From an uncultured Pelagibacteraceae bacterium (lineage in GTDB: Bacteria; Pseudomonadota; Alphaproteobacteria; Pelagibacterales; Pelagibacteraceae), in assembly GCA_902607735.1 (NCBI GenBank), contig CACLLG010000006.1:1-40724 (forward strand): a stretch of 40,724 nt of DNA, given 5' to 3'. A program made the translations under genes and the position numbers. Below the pieces are notes generated by a model, which did no database searches, was not told the DNA's origin, and saw only the letters and a list, made by a program, of their open reading frames with translations. Positions 30,188-38,955 of the stretch are shown here, piece after piece (the first letter of the stretch is position 1; every line of letters starts with the position of its first letter).

Positions 30188-31999
30188 ATGGATGATCAAG
30201 AGCTCTTAAAAGAAAGATTCAAATCTGCAGTTTCTTCTGCTGTTAAAGCCATTTCTGAAAATTATGATCTAGAAATTAGATTTGGCAATAATATAACTTC
30301 AAAAAAGAATTCCTTAAATTTACCTGATATTATTAGTCTAAAAAAATTACAAGATTTTACAAATTTAAGAGCCTTTGCTGACTCTGAGGCCCTAAAAATA
30401 AAATATACAAATGAAAAAATTTATAAAAAAAATCAGCCAGAAGGGACAATGGCCAAGGCTTTGTATGCCATTGCTGAAAAAATAAGATATGAAAAGATAG
30501 GATCTAATAAATTAAAAGGTGTAAAAAACAATATAACTCAATGCTACGAAAATAAGTTTAAAAATAAAAAGATTGAAGAAATTAAAACCGAAGCGGATGT
30601 TCCAATTACTGAAGCCTTCGAATTATATTTAAGAAGCCATTTTTTTAAAATGAAACAAAATGATACTACTGAAAAGGTATTGAGTTATTGGAAAAATCTA
30701 TTTGATAAAAATTTGAAGCAAAAACTAAAGAAATTAGATAGTTGTATTGAAAAGCAAAACGATTTTAATCAACTAATTGCAAATTTAATCGATAAACTAG
30801 ATTTTGAAGATTCAAACTCAAAAGACAAAGAGGAAAAAAGAGAGACAACACAAGAAGATTCTGCTTCATCCGAAAAAAACAATGATGATAATGAACTCTC
30901 TCAAAAAGAACAGGATGAAAGTAGTGATGCCGACTTAAATGTACTTGAAAGTAACTTTGAATCTTTAAGTGAAAATAAAGATTCGGACGAAAAAAAAGCA
31001 AAAGAAGTTACTGGAGATCCAAATTTGTTGAAAAAAAATCAAAAAAATTTACTAAAAGAAAAATACAAAATATTTACTAATCAATATGATGAAGTAAAAA
31101 ATGCAGAAGAATTAGAAAATGATGAGGAAATCATTAGACTTAGAAAAAATTTGGATCAACAACTCACCAATTTGCAGAGTTTAGTTGCTAAACTTGCAAA
31201 TAAACTTCAAAGACAATTACTAGCAAAACAAAATAGATCATGGGAATTTGATTTAGAAGAGGGAATGCTTGACGCCTCAAAACTATCAAGAGTAGTTATT
31301 GATCCATTTCATTCTTTGTCTTACAAAATGGAAAAGAAAACTGAATTTAAAGATACTATAGTTACTCTTCTCATTGATAATTCTGGATCAATGCGAGGAA
31401 GACCAATTTCTGTTGCAGCAATATGTGCTGATATTTTATCAAGAACATTAGAAAGATGTTCCGTTAAAGTGGAAATTTTGGGATTTACAACAAAAAATTG
31501 GAAAGGTGGAAAAAGTAGAGAAAAATGGAATTTAGAAAATAAACCTTTGAATCCGGGAAGGTTAAATGACTTAAGACACATTGTTTACAAATCAGCAGAT
31601 AAACCCTGGAGACAATCGAAAAAAAATCTTGGCTTAATGCTTAAAGAGGGTTTGTTAAAAGAAAATATTGATGGAGAAGCTCTTTTATGGGCATACAAAA
31701 GAATTGCTTCAAGAAAAGAAGAAAGAAAAATATTAATGGTTATATCGGATGGGGCGCCTGTTGATGATTCAACTTTGTCAGTAAATTCTGGTGATTATTT
31801 AGAAAAACATTTGAAACAAATTGTTAAATGGATTGAAGAAAATTCAAACATAGAAATTCTTGCTGTCGGAATAGGACATGATGTGACTCGATATTATAAA
31901 AAAGCAATTAAAATAGCTGATGTTCAAGAACTGGGGGACGTAATGGTTAATCAGCTAACTAAACTTTTCTCAGGAAATGATAATAAAACTATACACTAA
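30188..31999 (+). CDS. cobT: Cobaltochelatase subunit CobT (VWA-domain protein)
   Basis: 603 residues: an N-terminal helical region, a strongly acidic low-complexity linker (about 220-280), and a C-terminal von Willebrand A domain with the metal-ion site [11 protein letters not shown] near residue 395 and later [12 protein letters not shown]. Works with CobS as a MoxR/VWA-type remodelling pair, related to magnesium chelatase ChlI/ChlD. Its last 11 bases overlap the convergent transporter gene. All key VWA residues look intact. Confidence 0.92.
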   Translation: MDDQELLKERFKSAVSSAVKAISENYDLEIRFGNNITSKKNSLNLPDIISLKKLQDFTNLRAFADSEALKIKYTNEKIYKKNQPEGTMAKALYAIAEKIRYEKIGSNKLKGVKNNITQCYENKFKNKKIEEIKTEADVPITEAFELYLRSHFFKMKQNDTTEKVLSYWKNLFDKNLKQKLKKLDSCIEKQNDFNQLIANLIDKLDFEDSNSKDKEEKRETTQEDSASSEKNNDDNELSQKEQDESSDADLNVLESNFESLSENKDSDEKKAKEVTGDPNLLKKNQKNLLKEKYKIFTNQYDEVKNAEELENDEEIIRLRKNLDQQLTNLQSLVAKLANKLQRQLLAKQNRSWEFDLEEGMLDASKLSRVVIDPFHSLSYKMEKKTEFKDTIVTLLIDNSGSMRGRPISVAAICADILSRTLERCSVKVEILGFTTKNWKGGKSREKWNLENKPLNPGRLNDLRHIVYKSADKPWRQSKKNLGLMLKEGLLKENIDGEALLWAYKRIASRKEERKILMVISDGAPVDDSTLSVNSGDYLEKHLKQIVKWIEENSNIEILAVGIGHDVTRYYKKAIKIADVQELGDVMVNQLTKLFSGNDNKTIH

Positions 32000-32576
32000 T
32001 TTTTTTTTTAATAGCTGAAGTTTCTTTAATATAAGAAAGTACAAATCTAAAAGGGATTAACATTACTAAAGCAACAAATATTTTAACTAATAAATCTCCA
32101 AATGATAGCGTTACCCAATTAACATCTGTGCCATAAAATGAAATTGAAAAAAATAAAAATGTATCAATGGTAGATCCAATTAATGATGATACCAAAGGGG
32201 CTATGTACCATATTTTTTTTCTTAATTTATCAAAAACATTAACATCAACAAGTTGGGCAATAAGAAAAGCAGTTCCAGATCCCGCTGCAATTCTAATTGA
32301 AATTAAATTTGAATAATTTGTTGAAAAATAAAGTGTTAAAAAAACACCCAAAGCAAAACCCCAATATACAATTTTTTTAGCAGTATTTTTTCCATATCTT
32401 CTGTTTGATAAATCTGTAATTAAAAATGCTATAGGATAGGTAAAGGCTCCATAGGTCAATAAATCTTTGAGGCCAAAATAATTTACAGGAAATTTAACAA
32501 GATAATTGGATATGGTAACCACTAAAGCCATAAAAAACGCTAAAACAAAAAAAAGACAGTTTTCTATCTTAATCAT
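31989..32576 (-). CDS. VUT-family membrane transporter (YhhQ-like)
   Basis: 195 residues with about six transmembrane helices. The signature [23 protein letters not shown] and the later [11 protein letters not shown] and [14 protein letters not shown] match the VUT (COG1738) family, whose characterised members import queuosine precursors for tRNA modification. Queuosine salvage is the likely but unproven role. It converges on cobT with an 11-base overlap and lies six bases after rpmB. Confidence 0.85.
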   Translation of the reverse strand: MIKIENCLFFVLAFFMALVVTISNYLVKFPVNYFGLKDLLTYGAFTYPIAFLITDLSNRRYGKNTAKKIVYWGFALGVFLTLYFSTNYSNLISIRIAAGSGTAFLIAQLVDVNVFDKLRKKIWYIAPLVSSLIGSTIDTFLFFSISFYGTDVNWVTLSFGDLLVKIFVALVMLIPFRFVLSYIKETSAIKKKISV

Positions 32577-32582
32577 TAACTA

Positions 32583-32861
32583 TTAAACTTTTGCTATTAT
32601 TTTATTTTTGAGTTTTTTTGCTCTTGGCGATAATTTTAATGACCTTGCACTTTTTAGATAAAAATCTAGTCCACCCTTATAATCAACTGTTCTTAATGCT
32701 GCATTACTAACATTCAGCTTAATATTTCTCTTCAAAATGTCACTTTTAAAAGTCACATTTTTTAGATTAGGAAAAAATTTTCTTTTGGCCTTATTGTTTG
32801 CATGGCTCACTTTATGGCCTTTTAAGGGAGACTTTCCAGTAAGTTCACATTTTCTTGACAT
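32583..32861 (-). CDS. rpmB: 50S ribosomal protein L28
   Basis: 92 residues beginning [20 protein letters not shown], the L28 N-terminus, then [15 protein letters not shown] and a C-terminal extension ([16 protein letters not shown]) typical of alphaproteobacterial L28. A well-spaced promoter lies at 32880-32908, 12-20 bases before the expected transcript leader. Confidence 0.97.
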   Translation of the reverse strand: MSRKCELTGKSPLKGHKVSHANNKAKRKFFPNLKNVTFKSDILKRNIKLNVSNAALRTVDYKGGLDFYLKSARSLKLSPRAKKLKNKIIAKV

Positions 32862-32879
32862 ATTAAATTTCCTAAGATG

Positions 32880-32908
32880 TATATAAATCCAGCAGAGAGT
32901 GGAATCAA
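32880..32908 (-). promoter_or_regulatory. rpmB: Candidate sigma-70 promoter for rpmB
   Basis: On the minus strand TTGATT (32908-32903), a 17-base spacer, then TATATA (32885-32880). The predicted transcript start lies about 12 bases before the rpmB ATG. Confidence 0.6.
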
Positions 32909-32971
32909 GTTAATATATTAAAATATTGACAACTTTAGTATCGAGGAATAGTTATACTTAAAGATTTTCAA

Positions 32972-34063
32972 ATGGAAATTTACTTACCTATCGCAGAAGT
33001 TCAGATAAACGTAATACTAATACTTTTTGTAAGTTTCATAATAGGTTTTTTATCAGGTTTATTTGGTGTGGGGGGTGGATTTTTAATGACCCCTTTTTTG
33101 ATTTTTATGGGTATACCTCCAGCTTATGCTGTCGCAAATGAAGCGAACAATATATTAGCCTCGTCAACTTCTGGAACTTTAACTCATTGGTTTAAAAAAA
33201 CTATAGATCTAAAAATAGGTTGGATGATAATTAGTGGGGGTTTTTTTGGAACTTTTTTTGGTATTTTAACTTTTAGTTATTTTAAAGGAATAGGAAAAAT
33301 AGACATAATAATTACCCTGGCCTACATGTATGTTTTGGCCATCCTAGGAAGTTTTATGCTTAGAGATGGCATTATGGAAATTGATAGAATTAAAAAAAAA
33401 ATAATAATTAAAAAAAAACTACATACCCATTACTGGATACATGGCTTACCTTTTAGAATGCGATTCAAAACATCCAAGGTATATGAAAGTGCTTTAGTTC
33501 CAATTCTTTTAGGTGTTGTTGTCGGTTTTATTGCAGCAATTATGGGCGTTGGCGGAGCATTTTTAATGGTACCTGCAATGATATATTTAATCGGTATGCC
33601 AACAAAATTAGTACCGGGCACTTCTTTGTTTGTAACTATATTTATAACTGGATTTGTTGTTGTTTCTCATGCATTTACTTACAATACAATTGATTTGGTG
33701 CTTGTTTTAATATTAATCACAGGCTCCATCGCAGGAGTGCATACTGGTCAAAAAATTGGACAAAGACTTCAAGGATCAGAATTGAAAACTCTGCTTGCTT
33801 TACTTATGCTTTCAGTAGGAATTCTAATGGCCTATGATACTTTTTTTAGAAACGGAACACCAAGTATTAGAATCCCGACTGATAAAATTGTTGAAATAAG
33901 TGAATTTGGAAACACCATTTTTAATTTGTCGACTAATTATCCCATTGTTTATGGTGTTTCATCAATCTTCCTAGCCTTAGTCTCTGGAGTGGCGGTATCT
34001 TTTATTAGAAGACAAATAAGTAGATGGAGAGCCGAACGAATGAATAAACCAGCAATGTATTAA
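32972..34063 (+). CDS. TauE/SafE-family sulfite/organosulfonate exporter-type permease
   Basis: 363 residues, about eight transmembrane helices in two homologous halves: GFLSGLFGVGGGFLMTPFLI … NEANNI in the first, and GFIAAIMGVGGAFLMVPAMI … GTSLFVT in the second. These are the family's G-x-GGG and repeat signatures. Members move sulfite, sulfoacetate, taurine-derived or other small anions; the substrate is not readable. A TTGACA box lies at 32926-32931 but no well-spaced -10 follows. The stop's last base is the first base of ccdA's ATG. Confidence 0.88.
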   Translation: MEIYLPIAEVQINVILILFVSFIIGFLSGLFGVGGGFLMTPFLIFMGIPPAYAVANEANNILASSTSGTLTHWFKKTIDLKIGWMIISGGFFGTFFGILTFSYFKGIGKIDIIITLAYMYVLAILGSFMLRDGIMEIDRIKKKIIIKKKLHTHYWIHGLPFRMRFKTSKVYESALVPILLGVVVGFIAAIMGVGGAFLMVPAMIYLIGMPTKLVPGTSLFVTIFITGFVVVSHAFTYNTIDLVLVLILITGSIAGVHTGQKIGQRLQGSELKTLLALLMLSVGILMAYDTFFRNGTPSIRIPTDKIVEISEFGNTIFNLSTNYPIVYGVSSIFLALVSGVAVSFIRRQISRWRAERMNKPAMY

Positions 34064-34779
34064 TGACTATAACGTTGTCTATAGCTTTTTTAGCTGGATT
34101 AATTAGTTTCTTATCTCCATGTGTGCTCCCACTAATACCTGGATATATATCTTATATTTCAGGAACATCGTTTGAAAGAATCGCCATCAAAAAAAAAAAT
34201 TTAATAGTAGTTAAAACAATTTTTTTTACTTTAGGTTTTTCTTTTATTTTTATAGCTTTAGGTTCTACAGCATCTTTGATTGGAGAATTCTTTTTAGGAA
34301 ACTCAAATATTTTAAGAATTATAGCCGGTGTTATTATAATATTTTTTTCATTTCAAATAATTGGGATTACCAATTTTAATTTTATGAACAAAGATATAAG
34401 ATTTTTTACAGACCAATATAGTAACAACTTAACTTTTCCATTTATTGTAGGAGCGGCTTTTGGATTTGGTTGGACACCTTGTATAGGTCCTATTCTTGGT
34501 TCAATTATAACATTAGCAGCTTTAGAAGAAAATGTTAGTAAAGGTACTTTGTTATTAACATCCTACTCTTTAGGTTTAGCTGTGCCTTTTATTATCTCTG
34601 GGATATTATTTGAAAAATTTTTATTATTTTCAAAAAGTTTCAGAAAACATATGTCAGTCATTACAAAAGTAGGTGGAACTATTTTATTATTAACTGGAAT
34701 AGCTATTTTAACAGGCCAATTGCAGGTTCTTGGATTTTTTATACTGGAATACTTCCCCTCGCTTGGAAATATCGGTTAG
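34063..34779 (+). CDS. ccdA: Cytochrome c biogenesis protein CcdA
   Basis: 238 residues, six transmembrane helices. Carries reducing equivalents from cytosolic thioredoxin across the membrane to periplasmic thiol proteins, for example for haem attachment to cytochrome c. The two active cysteines are visible in FLSPCVLPLIPGY (helix 1) and GFGWTPCIGPILG (helix 4). It shares one base with the upstream permease gene and ends with no gap at the convergent pyrD stop. Confidence 0.93.
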   Translation: MTITLSIAFLAGLISFLSPCVLPLIPGYISYISGTSFERIAIKKKNLIVVKTIFFTLGFSFIFIALGSTASLIGEFFLGNSNILRIIAGVIIIFFSFQIIGITNFNFMNKDIRFFTDQYSNNLTFPFIVGAAFGFGWTPCIGPILGSIITLAALEENVSKGTLLLTSYSLGLAVPFIISGILFEKFLLFSKSFRKHMSVITKVGGTILLLTGIAILTGQLQVLGFFILEYFPSLGNIG

Positions 34780-35826
34780 TTATACGCCTTTGCCAATAGC
34801 TTCTTTGATATTTTTTATCCCTTCAGATTTTAAAATTTGAATTAACTCTTTTTTTATATCCTTTGCTGCCGAAGGCCCTCTATAAACAAAACCCGTGTAA
34901 AGTTGCAACAATGAAGCTCCTGCCATAATTTTTTCGAAGGCAGATTTTCCTGAATTAATTCCCCCAACCCCAATAATGGGAATTTTATTATTCAATTCTT
35001 TATGAAACTTCTTAATCATATTATTTGATATTTGGTGCAAAGGATCTCCTGAAAGCCCGCCTTCTTCATCCTTCAATTCGCTCGTCAAATGATCTCTATT
35101 ACCATTTGTTGTATTTGTAAGTATAATTGCCGAAATATTATTTTTTATTGCAGCGTCTGCAATTTCTGGAATATGACTATTATTTATATCTGGTGAAATT
35201 TTTAGCAATAAAGGAATATTGGTTCCATTGTCTTTTTTTATTTTATTAAGACCAACCATAAGATCCATAAGTTTTTCTTGATCATGAAAATCTCTCAAAC
35301 CTTTGGTATTTGGTGAAGAAATGTTTACAGTAATATAATCCGCTATATCAAAAAAATTTTTTAACCCCAAACAAAAATCATTTTTTTGGTCTTTAGTTTC
35401 TTTGTTTGGTCCAATATTAACTCCCAATATGCCTTTCTTTTTTTCTGATATAATTCTAGTTTTTATTTTTTCCATCCCGTCATTGTTAAATCCCAACCTA
35501 TTGATCAAAGCTTGATCATTTTCAAGTCTAAATATTCTTGGTTTAGGATTTCCATATTGTTTTAGTGGTGTAACAGTTCCTACTTCTACAAATCCAAATC
35601 CTAATTTTAGCAATGAATTATAAGCCTCTGCACTTTTATCAAAACCTGCCGCGAGACCGATGGGATTAGGAAAATTTTTACCTAACAATTCAATATTTAA
35701 CATTTGCTCATCTTCAACTTCGAACATTTTGCTAGGAAAAGGATTAAACTTAAGTGATTTAATAGCCAAATCATGAGCGGTTTCTGGATCTAAGTTAAAT
35801 AAAAAGGGTCTTAAGACAGAAAACAT
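34780..35826 (-). CDS. pyrD: Dihydroorotate dehydrogenase (quinone), class 2
   Basis: Oxidises dihydroorotate to orotate in pyrimidine synthesis, passing electrons to the membrane quinone pool. 348 residues with the N-terminal membrane-associating helices typical of class 2. Motifs: NPIGLAAGFDKSAE, FGFVEVGTVTPLKQ, VNISSPNTKGLRDFH (catalytic Ser region) and IIGVGGINSG with LLQLYTGFVYRGP (FMN phosphate site). The ATG overlaps the lysS stop by one base (TAATG). Confidence 0.97.
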   Translation of the reverse strand: MFSVLRPFLFNLDPETAHDLAIKSLKFNPFPSKMFEVEDEQMLNIELLGKNFPNPIGLAAGFDKSAEAYNSLLKLGFGFVEVGTVTPLKQYGNPKPRIFRLENDQALINRLGFNNDGMEKIKTRIISEKKKGILGVNIGPNKETKDQKNDFCLGLKNFFDIADYITVNISSPNTKGLRDFHDQEKLMDLMVGLNKIKKDNGTNIPLLLKISPDINNSHIPEIADAAIKNNISAIILTNTTNGNRDHLTSELKDEEGGLSGDPLHQISNNMIKKFHKELNNKIPIIGVGGINSGKSAFEKIMAGASLLQLYTGFVYRGPSAAKDIKKELIQILKSEGIKNIKEAIGKGV

Positions 35827-37391
35827 TATTTAATATATTTATTAATCAATTCTATACTTTCTTTTATACCAAAAAAACTTATAAAAAATCCCATTCTTGG
35901 ACCATCTTGATCACCAAAAATTATTTCGTAAATTGCTTTAAACCACTCCCTCAAATTTTCTTTATATCCATTATCTTTTCCAACTGAATAAACAATTGTT
36001 TGTATAGCTTCAGGATCCATCTGTTCCTTGCAATCTTTTAATCTCTTAACTAAATCTTCTAATGCTTTTCTTTCTTTATCATTAGGTTTTCTATATTTCT
36101 TATTCGGTTTAACTATATCTTCAAAATATTTTAATGCATAACCAACTAAACTATCTAGGATAGGATATTCTGAAACTTTAATATCTTTTTTATTCTTTTT
36201 TATAAATTTCCATAAAACATCTTTATCAGTTGCATTACTTGTGCCAACTAAATTCAATAAAACTGAAAATGGCATAATTGATTTTTCTTTTGGAGGGTTG
36301 CCATTATGAATATGCCAAACTGGATTAAGAAGTTTTTGACTATCATCTTCTCCGCTAAATTTATCAATACATGTTAAATACTCATCAACAGCCTTTGGAA
36401 CAACATCTGCATAAAGTTTTTTTGCTCTTCTTGGATTTTGATACATATACAAAGATAAACTTTCATGCGAAGCATATTTTAACCACTGCTCAATGGTAAT
36501 TCCATTTCCTTTGGATTTAGAAATTTTTTCACCTTTTTCATCTAAAAACATTTCATATGGAAAACCGTTCGGGCTTTTTTTTCCCAACGTTTGACAAATT
36601 TTACTAGATAGAATTGCGCTCTCTATTAAATCTTTTCCATACATTTCATAATCAACATCAAAAGCATACCATCTCATTGCCCAATCTACTTTCCACTGCA
36701 ATTTACATTTTCCATTTATAACTTCAGTTTCTGTTTTTTTGCTGCCGTCTTGATAAATAATTTTTCCTTCTTTTTTTTTAATTTCAATAACCTGAACTTC
36801 TAAGACTTTTCCAGTTTCAGCGCATACTGGTAAAAAAGGGCTATAAGTTTTTTGTCTTTCCTTGCCCAAAGTAGGAAGGATAATTTCTTTTATCTGTTCA
36901 TATTTTTCCAAAACTAAAAGTAATGCTTCATTAAATAAACCTTTTTTATAGGTATCTGTAGAGCTTTTAAAAGTATAATTAAATTTAAATTCATCTAAAA
37001 ATTTTTTTAACATCTCATTATTATGTTCTCCAAAACTTTTATATTTTTTAAAAGGGTCTGGAACGCTAGTAAGAGGTTTGTGTAAATTTTTTTCTAGAAT
37101 TTCTTTATTTGGTATATTGTCCGGTATCTTTCTTAAACCGTCCATATCATCAGAAAATGTGATAATTTCTGTTGGAATATCGATAATTTGCTTAATAGCA
37201 TTTACCATCATTGTGGTTCTCGCAACTTCTGCAAAGGTACCTATATGAGGAAGGCCGCTTGGACCATAGCCGGTTTGCAAAGTAATTTTTCCTTTTTTTT
37301 CAAAAATTTTTTGTCTTTCTTTAACCAATTTTCTCGCTTCCACAAATGGCCAAGAGTTTGTAGCTTGAATTATGGGTTTATCAATCACCAT
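35826..37391 (-). CDS. lysS: Lysyl-tRNA synthetase, class I
   Basis: 521 residues. Charges tRNA-Lys with a class I (Rossmann) catalytic core, as in archaea and alphaproteobacteria, rather than the class II enzyme of most bacteria. The HIGH-type signature appears as PSGLPHIGTFAEV and the KMSKS-type as EKISKSKGNG. A C-terminal helical anticodon-binding region follows. Promoter-like TTGAAA/TATTAT lies at 37430-37459, upstream of its ATG. It is followed by pyrD with a one-base overlap. Confidence 0.95.
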   Translation of the reverse strand: MVIDKPIIQATNSWPFVEARKLVKERQKIFEKKGKITLQTGYGPSGLPHIGTFAEVARTTMMVNAIKQIIDIPTEIITFSDDMDGLRKIPDNIPNKEILEKNLHKPLTSVPDPFKKYKSFGEHNNEMLKKFLDEFKFNYTFKSSTDTYKKGLFNEALLLVLEKYEQIKEIILPTLGKERQKTYSPFLPVCAETGKVLEVQVIEIKKKEGKIIYQDGSKKTETEVINGKCKLQWKVDWAMRWYAFDVDYEMYGKDLIESAILSSKICQTLGKKSPNGFPYEMFLDEKGEKISKSKGNGITIEQWLKYASHESLSLYMYQNPRRAKKLYADVVPKAVDEYLTCIDKFSGEDDSQKLLNPVWHIHNGNPPKEKSIMPFSVLLNLVGTSNATDKDVLWKFIKKNKKDIKVSEYPILDSLVGYALKYFEDIVKPNKKYRKPNDKERKALEDLVKRLKDCKEQMDPEAIQTIVYSVGKDNGYKENLREWFKAIYEIIFGDQDGPRMGFFISFFGIKESIELINKYIK

Positions 37392-37429
37392 ATAAAAGAT
37401 TTATTAAATTTCATAAGCAAAATACAGAT

Positions 37430-37459
37430 ATAATAAGGTCTTATTATGTTGAATTTCAA
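37430..37459. promoter_or_regulatory. Divergent lysS/trkH promoter region with an 18-base palindrome
   Basis: Minus strand: TTGAAA (37459-37454), 18 bases, TATTAT (37435-37430), pointing at lysS. Plus strand: a perfect TATAAT at 37429-37434 points at trkH but has no clear -35. ataataag-gt-cttattat (37430-37447) is a perfect inverted repeat overlapping both -10 elements, a possible operator. Confidence 0.45.
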
Positions 37460-37488
37460 ATATTTTTAAATAACCTCCGACCTCAAAA

Positions 37489-38940
37489 ATGAATAATAAC
37501 AAAACCGTTTTTTTTGCAATAGGTGTTCTTCTTGTAATATTGGGAACATTCATGCTTATACCATTTTTTGTTCAACTTATATATGACGAGAAAAACAACA
37601 TTTTTCTATCGGCTGCGTCTGTAACTGTATTTATAGGAATACTTTTAATTCTTACTAACCTTGAAGAAAACAGAAAACTAAATTTACAACAAGCTTTTCT
37701 TTTAACAACATTATCCTGGTTAAGTATCGCTATTTTTGGTTGTATTCCTTTTTTATTGTCTAATCTTAATCTTTCATTTATTGACGCATTTTTTGAAAGT
37801 ATGTCTGGAATAACAACTACTGGATCAACAATCATCACAGACCTCGACAATGCACCAAAAAGCATTCTTATTTGGAGAGCTATTTTGCAGTGGCTTGGAG
37901 GCATAGGTGTAATTGTGATGGCAATAACTATACTCCCATTATTAAATGTTGGAGGTATGCAGCTATTTAAAAAAGACCACACATCTGATACCGCTGAAAA
38001 AATATTACCTAAAACACGTGAAGTAACTTTGGTTATTTCAATAATATATCTTACTCTAACTTTTGTTTGTGGAATTTCATATTGGTTTGTGGGGATGGGA
38101 GTATTTGACAGTATTGCTCATGCCATGACAACAATCGCCACTGGAGGATTTTCAACATATAGCAGTTCAATTGGTTATTTCCAAAATCCAAAAATTGAAA
38201 TTATTTCAATAATTTTTATAGTTTTAGGAAGTATGCCCTTTATTGCTTATGTAAAATTTATAAAGGGTGATAAAAAAATATTTTTAAAGGATACTCAAAT
38301 CAAAGGTTTGATTTACATTTTAATTATTTCTATTTTATTAATGTTTTTTTACTTAATGCTAAATAACAAAGAACTTACTTTTTTAAATAATTTGAGAATA
38401 TCCGCTTTTAATGTAGTTTCGATTTTATCTGGAACGGGATATGTTACAACAGATTTTAGCGCTTGGGGAAAGTTTCCATTAATGTTCTTTCTTTTTTTAA
38501 TGTTTGTTGGGGGTTGTGCTGGATCTACTACTTGTGGAATAAAAATCTTTAGATTTCAAATACTTGGTTCTTTTATAATAAATCAAATAAAAAAACTGGT
38601 TTATCCACGCGGTGTATTTTCCATAAAATATAATAATGAAATAGTTAGCAATACATTTATTTATTCAATAATCACTTTTATTTTTCTTTATTTCTTTATT
38701 TTTTTTATTTTAGCTGCGCTTTTATCTATAAACGGTTTAGATTTTATAACGGCTATATCTGGATCCGCCTCAGCAATATCAAATGTTGGGCCAGGACTCG
38801 GTAATGTGATTGGGCCTGATGGCAATTTTAGTGATTTACCTAATTTTTCTAAATTAAGTTTGAGTTTAGGTATGCTTCTTGGTAGGCTTGAACTGTTTGC
38901 AGTTTTAGTTTTGTTTTTCCCATCATTTTGGAAAAATTGA
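37489..38940 (+). CDS. trkH: Trk-type potassium uptake protein TrkH
   Basis: 483 residues with about ten hydrophobic segments. The four pore-loop repeats that form the K+ filter are visible: SGITTTGSTI, TIATGGFSTYS, ILSGTGYVTTD and AISNVGPGLG. Imports K+ across the inner membrane, normally gated by the NAD-binding TrkA subunit, which is not in this window. Divergent from lysS; the AmpG-like gene starts 15 bases downstream. Confidence 0.94.
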   Translation: MNNNKTVFFAIGVLLVILGTFMLIPFFVQLIYDEKNNIFLSAASVTVFIGILLILTNLEENRKLNLQQAFLLTTLSWLSIAIFGCIPFLLSNLNLSFIDAFFESMSGITTTGSTIITDLDNAPKSILIWRAILQWLGGIGVIVMAITILPLLNVGGMQLFKKDHTSDTAEKILPKTREVTLVISIIYLTLTFVCGISYWFVGMGVFDSIAHAMTTIATGGFSTYSSSIGYFQNPKIEIISIIFIVLGSMPFIAYVKFIKGDKKIFLKDTQIKGLIYILIISILLMFFYLMLNNKELTFLNNLRISAFNVVSILSGTGYVTTDFSAWGKFPLMFFLFLMFVGGCAGSTTCGIKIFRFQILGSFIINQIKKLVYPRGVFSIKYNNEIVSNTFIYSIITFIFLYFFIFFILAALLSINGLDFITAISGSASAISNVGPGLGNVIGPDGNFSDLPNFSKLSLSLGMLLGRLELFAVLVLFFPSFWKN

Positions 38941-38955
38941 ACTCTAGGTTGATTT

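Noticed and set aside
32926..32958. Promoter TTGACA … TATACT for the TauE-family gene
   Set aside because: The spacer is 21 bases, too long for a typical sigma-70 promoter; kept only as a remark in the gene entry.
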